Program-made: the position numbers and the translations under genes
The notes under the pieces: model-generated
Databases searched by the model: none
The model's input: only the letters and a program-made list of their open reading frames with translations
Told to the model about the DNA's origin: nothing
NCBI GenBank assembly: GCA_031282665.1
Contig: JAITDH010000035.1
Coordinates: forward strand, 1-9,908
DNA from: Zoogloeaceae bacterium
GTDB taxonomy: Bacteria; Pseudomonadota; Gammaproteobacteria; Burkholderiales; Rhodocyclaceae
Reading direction: 5' to 3'
Length of the DNA: 9,908 nucleotides
Part shown: positions 7,803-9,908 of the stretch, piece by piece
Layout: the number at the start of each line of letters is the position of its first letter
Numbering within the stretch: the first letter of the stretch is position 1

Positions 7803-8150
7803 TTACAGCCTCCAGAGAATCGCGGCAATCCAGCCGGCGTAACCCACCAGCACCAGAATCGTCAGCACATGCAAGGTCAAACGCACACCGACGGGCTTCA
7901 CATAATCCATCCAGAGGTCACGGATGCCGATCCAGGCGTGATAAAAGAGGGAAAGCGCAAAGACGAAGGTAAAGAATTTCACCAGCCCGAAAGCGAATAT
8001 GCCGCGCCAGGCCTCGAAACCGGAAGGCTGCACGGCCAGCAGCACGACCATGAGGAAGAAACTGTAGGCCGCCATGACGACGGCGGTGACGCGCTGCGCG
8101 AGCCAGTCCTTGAGACCGTAATGCGCGCCGACAACAAGACGTTCGATCAC
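7803..8150 (-). CDS. sdhD: Succinate dehydrogenase membrane anchor subunit
   Basis: SdhD is the second membrane anchor of complex II and helps form the quinone and heme b sites. The start is a GTG at 8150 that overlaps the sdhC stop as GTGA and is preceded by GGAGGG at seven bases; the longer frame upstream of it runs through sdhC and is not coding. The 115 residues contain three hydrophobic helices, near 20-40, 51-75 and 90-112. Conserved features include R20 in AQRVTA, H71 in YHAWIGIRDLW, and D82-Y83 in MDYVKP; the equivalent of this tyrosine in E. coli SdhD (Y83) contacts ubiquinone. The stop codon is followed immediately by the sdhA start. Identification rests on these motifs and on position, since anchors vary in sequence. 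Confidence 0.95.
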   Translation of the reverse strand: MIERLVVGAHYGLKDWLAQRVTAVVMAAYSFFLMVVLLAVQPSGFEAWRGIFAFGLVKFFTFVFALSLFYHAWIGIRDLWMDYVKPVGVRLTLHVLTILVLVGYAGWIAAILWRL

Positions 8151-8557
8151 AGCAGTACCCTCCACCACAGAATGACGGTAAGCAGGACGCTCACCGCGAA
8201 AACGACCACGGCGGAACGCCGGGCGGAAAGAAGATCGACGCCGATGTGCATGTCCATGAGCAGGAAACGGATGCCCGCGCAGAAATGGTGCATGTACGCC
8301 CAGATCAGGCCCGCGAGAATCAGGCGGACGAAGGGCTGCGTGCTGATGTCCTGGAACTGCCGGAAGGCTTCCGGCGACGTCACGCTCAATTGGAACAGCG
8401 CAATCAGCGGGCCAAGCAGAAGAAAAAGCCCGACCCCGCTGAGACGATGCAGGATGGAAAGTTTCCCCGGTAGGGGAAGGCGTATCTGGAACAGGATTTC
8501 GACAAGCCCCAAATGCTTGGGGCGAGGTTTGACACATGCCTGAATTGCTTTTGTCAT
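8147..8557 (-). CDS. sdhC: Succinate dehydrogenase cytochrome b556 subunit
   Basis: SdhC is the first membrane anchor of complex II. It binds heme b and, with SdhB and SdhD, ubiquinone. The 136-residue length is normal. The quinone-site motif is GKLSILHRLSGVGLF (S34, R38). H91 in YMHHFCAGIRFLLMD aligns with the axial heme ligand (H84 in E. coli) by its spacing to the GIR motif. Three hydrophobic segments lie near residues 40-58, 77-100 and 115-135. The ATG at 8557 has AAAGGA at a good distance. It is the first sdh gene, 55 bases after gntR, and has its own promoter-like -10 in that gap. Its stop overlaps the sdhD start. Confidence 0.96.
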   Translation of the reverse strand: MTKAIQACVKPRPKHLGLVEILFQIRLPLPGKLSILHRLSGVGLFLLLGPLIALFQLSVTSPEAFRQFQDISTQPFVRLILAGLIWAYMHHFCAGIRFLLMDMHIGVDLLSARRSAVVVFAVSVLLTVILWWRVLL

Positions 8558-8588
8558 GGTTGTTATCCTTTGATGTGAGGGTTCAACG

Positions 8589-8609
8589 GAGTTTTTATTA
8601 TACAGGTCT
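8589..8609 (-). promoter_or_regulatory. Possible GntR operator over the sdhC promoter
   Basis: Aligned without gaps to the palindrome in the gntR promoter, this stretch matches at 14 of 21 positions, including AG.C.T at one end and ACT at the other. It overlaps the TATAAT -10 element. Part of the match comes from the shared AT-rich -10 core, so this is a candidate only. Confidence 0.35.
8597..8602 (-). promoter_or_regulatory. -10 element of a probable sdhC promoter
   Basis: The minus strand reads TATAAT here, a perfect -10 hexamer, about 40 bases before the sdhC ATG and 10 bases after the gntR stop. I see no good -35 at 16-18 bases upstream (candidates such as GAACTG or CGAACT are poor), so the promoter may depend on an activator or be weak. 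Transcription would start near 8590. Confidence 0.6.
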
Positions 8610-8612
8610 GGG

Positions 8613-9422
8613 CTAGTTCAGTTCGTTGAAGTAGTGGTAGCGGTCGGTGCGATAAAAGCCCCTCCGCCATTCCACGGGGCGGTTTTCATAGGTGTAGGTG
8701 ATGCGCTCGACCAGGAGGAGCGGCTGGCCGGCCTCCGCCTTGAGACGGGCGGCGATGGCCGCCTCCGCCGCAACCGCCCGCAGATTCTCTTCCGCGCGAA
8801 TCATGCGCACCCCGAAACGGCGTTCAAAAACGCTGTACAGCGAGCGCTCTTCCTGCAACAGGCTTTCCAGCGTCAACGAGCCGAAAATATCGACGACGAG
8901 GAACATCTGGTCGAAAACCACCGGATCGTTGTCGAGGAACAGGATCCGCTCCAATGCGACCACCGGATCGTTTTCCCCGATGCGCAACGCCGCCGCCACA
9001 TCCCCGGTCGCCGCGATCACGGCGCAGGAAAGCGGCTGGCTGCGCTTTTGCCGGGATTTCAGGTCATCCGCCCGCAGGCGCAGAAAACGGTAATGCGCGC
9101 GCGGATCGTCATGGGAGGCGACGAAAGTCCCCTTGCCCTGCAAGCGAACCAGCAGATTTTCAGCGGCCAGCTCGTCGATGGCCTTCCTCACCGTTCCCTG
9201 GCTGACGCCGAAACGCGCCGCCAGTTCGGCCTCGCTCGGAATCATCGCGCCCGGCGCCCACTCACCCGCGCCCAGCGCCTGCAACAGCAACCCCTTGATC
9301 TGCCGATACAACGGACTGAACATGGGATTGCCGCCGGCACGCGCCACCACCTGCCCCACCTGGCGAGGCGGGACGACGATATTCTGCGGCGAGGGCATGG
9401 AGTGCGAAGAGGAATGCGACAT
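8613..9422 (-). CDS. GntR-family (HutC-type) transcriptional regulator
   Basis: A DNA-binding regulator with an N-terminal winged helix-turn-helix and a C-terminal UTRA ligand-binding domain, the HutC subfamily layout. The wHTH shows FSPLYRQIKGLLL, then IPSEAELAARFGVSQGTVRK and LLVRLQGKGTFV (about residues 33-105). The UTRA region covers about residues 115-265 and ends in RPVEWRRGFYRTDRYHYF. I chose the ATG at 9422 (269 residues) because GGTGGA lies ten bases upstream; a GTG at 9440 lengthens the protein by six residues but has no ribosome site. The gene is co-directional with sdhC and 55 bases upstream, so regulation of the sdh genes and itself is the natural inference. Its effector is unknown. 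I am not assigning a gene symbol because I do not recognise a specific named orthologue. Confidence 0.92.
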   Translation of the reverse strand: MSHSSSHSMPSPQNIVVPPRQVGQVVARAGGNPMFSPLYRQIKGLLLQALGAGEWAPGAMIPSEAELAARFGVSQGTVRKAIDELAAENLLVRLQGKGTFVASHDDPRAHYRFLRLRADDLKSRQKRSQPLSCAVIAATGDVAAALRIGENDPVVALERILFLDNDPVVFDQMFLVVDIFGSLTLESLLQEERSLYSVFERRFGVRMIRAEENLRAVAAEAAIAARLKAEAGQPLLLVERITYTYENRPVEWRRGFYRTDRYHYFNELN

Positions 9423-9452
9423 GGAGGAGCATTCCACCACAAAAGGTTGAAA

Positions 9453-9474
9453 AAGTCTATTTTATATAAGACTT
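9453..9474. promoter_or_regulatory. 22-bp palindrome in the gntR promoter (likely operator)
   Basis: Perfect 6-bp inverted arms AAGTCT and AGACTT flank a 10-bp AT-rich spacer. The spacer contains a -10-like TATAAA on the minus strand, with TTCCAA 17 bases upstream as a weak -35. The palindrome lies 31 bases before the preferred gntR start. A symmetric site over the -10 of a GntR gene is the classic place for autorepression. The arms include GTCT/AGAC, which also occur in operators of some HutC-type regulators (recalled, not searched). Confidence 0.6.
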
Positions 9475-9522
9475 GGGGCGCGATTGGAAGTGGAAAGACA
9501 CCGGTGCGCACACGCCAATCTT

Positions 9523-9635
9523 GTCATTGCGAGGCGCGTAGCGACGTGGCAATCCAGGCGGCGGTTCCGTTTTCTGGAACGGCAAGGCAACGGAAAGGCC
9601 ATCTGGATTGCCACGGGCTTCGCCCTCGCAATGAC
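9523..9635. repeat. GTCATTGCGAG-type inverted-repeat element
   Basis: The left arm starts GTCATTGCGAGGCGCGTAGC and ends GTGGCAATCCAG (9523-9557). The right arm starts CTGGATTGCCACGGGC and ends CCTCGCAATGAC (9603-9635). The outer 11 and inner 13 bases of the arms are perfect reverse complements. The 45-base centre contains a smaller inverted pair, GTTCC/GGAAC. Similar palindromic elements with these ends occur in many unrelated bacterial genomes (recalled). It is non-coding and sits upstream of gntR. Confidence 0.8.
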
Positions 9636-9758
9636 GAGGTTGAAGGTGAGCACATAGGTTTTGCGTTCGCTCTGCTTGGCAAGGTTTTCCTCCACATAAG
9701 CGCAATCCGACATTCGTTTGATTACCGGCACTTGTGCCGCTGCTGACGTTCATCCCAT

Positions 9759-9908
9759 TCAGCCGTCGTTCCTGACCAGCCGGATTTCGCCCTCGCTGAA
9801 GCGGTGGGTGGCGATGGTGCCGGATTCGATGCCTTCCTCGTAATGCAGCACCACATAATCGTCATAACCCGCCGCGCGGGCGAGGCGGCGGGCGTTGCGG
9901 CGGAAGAT
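9759..9908 (-). CDS. Unrecognised protein, C-terminal 49 residues (runs off the right edge)
   Basis: The frame is open from the window edge to a TGA at 9759-9761. The visible part is rich in Arg and Ala at first (FRRNARRLARAAGYDD), then reads YVVLHYEEGIESGTIATHRF, and ends in a short beta-like EIRLVRND. The codon use is GC-rich at third positions, like the neighbouring genes, which supports real coding. No membrane segment or known motif is visible, and I do not recognise the family. It is co-directional with gntR but separated by 336 bases, so it is probably a different transcription unit. The start and N-terminal domains lie outside the window. Confidence 0.6.
   Translation of the reverse strand: MFRRNARRLARAAGYDDYVVLHYEEGIESGTIATHRFSEGEIRLVRNDG

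Larger units (their letters stand above)
9423..9758. other. Intergenic region upstream of gntR
   Basis: This 336-base gap holds the gntR promoter and palindrome and the inverted-repeat element. It also has a short hairpin at 9726-9739 (CGGCAC-TT-GTGCCG), 20 bases after the stop of the right-edge gene. That hairpin has no T run, so it is not a clear terminator. I see no convincing gene in the gap; short open frames across it run through the repeat element. Confidence 0.7.

Noticed and set aside
7803..8537. A longer version of sdhD starting inside sdhC
   Set aside because: The extra N-terminal part is sdhC read in another frame. The GTG at 8150 with GGAGGG upstream gives a protein of normal anchor length with aligned motifs.
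5973..8543. Long plus-strand open frame (856 codons) opposite sdhA, sdhD and sdhC
   Set aside because: It is antisense to four conserved genes with complete motifs; no independent evidence for coding.
9423..9440. GTG start for gntR at 9440
   Set aside because: It has no ribosome binding site (upstream bases are T-rich), whereas the ATG at 9422 has GGTGGA ten bases before it. The six extra residues would add nothing recognisable.
9462..9731. Small minus-strand open frame starting at a GTG near 9731
   Set aside because: Most of it runs through the inverted-repeat element and the gntR promoter, and it has no good ribosome binding site. The first 30 codons look faintly gene-like, but that is not enough support.
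9726..9739. Short hairpin CGGCAC-TT-GTGCCG as terminator of the right-edge gene
   Set aside because: It lies at a plausible place but has a two-base loop and no T run, so intrinsic termination is not supported.

Overview
The window looks like a chromosomal piece of a Gram-negative proteobacterium, most likely a betaproteobacterium. I infer this from the protein sequences, from the gene order gntR-sdhC-sdhD-sdhA-sdhB-sdhE-gltA-odhA-odhB, and from the GC-rich third codon positions. No rRNA or other taxonomic marker is present, so the assignment rests on gene content and recall. Every gene I can support lies on the minus strand, so transcription runs from high to low coordinates.

Layout, in the direction of transcription. 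At the right edge (9908 to 9759) is the C-terminal end of a protein I do not recognise. The 336-base gap after it (9423-9758) holds a GTCATTGCGAG-type inverted-repeat element (9523-9635) and the gntR promoter region, which carries a 22-bp palindrome over its -10 element. A HutC-type GntR regulator (9422-8613) follows. Then come the four succinate dehydrogenase genes sdhC, sdhD, sdhA and sdhB, tightly packed with a 4-base overlap, a zero gap and a 19-base gap, and then the flavinylation factor gene sdhE. A terminator-like hairpin (4978-4946) separates sdhE from gltA (citrate synthase). A second, stronger hairpin (3607-3576) separates gltA from odhA (the E1 subunit of 2-oxoglutarate dehydrogenase). 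odhB (E2) starts 22 bases after odhA but is broken: only the lipoyl domain remains before the sequence changes into something unrelated. The left edge (339 or 420 to below 1) is the N-terminal part of a DUF1566-like protein that leaves the window.

Together the intact genes encode three TCA-cycle steps: citrate synthesis, oxidative decarboxylation of 2-oxoglutarate (E1 only here), and succinate oxidation at the membrane coupled to quinone reduction. SdhE supports FAD attachment to SdhA. The GntR protein is the obvious candidate local regulator, since a degenerate copy of its promoter palindrome overlaps the sdhC -10 element.

Most of the window is conserved core metabolism. I do not see a new defence or mobile system. 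The points worth a second look are the broken odhB and its junction, the two terminators inside the gene cluster, the shared palindrome, the altered RGxxE motif in SdhE, and the inverted-repeat element.
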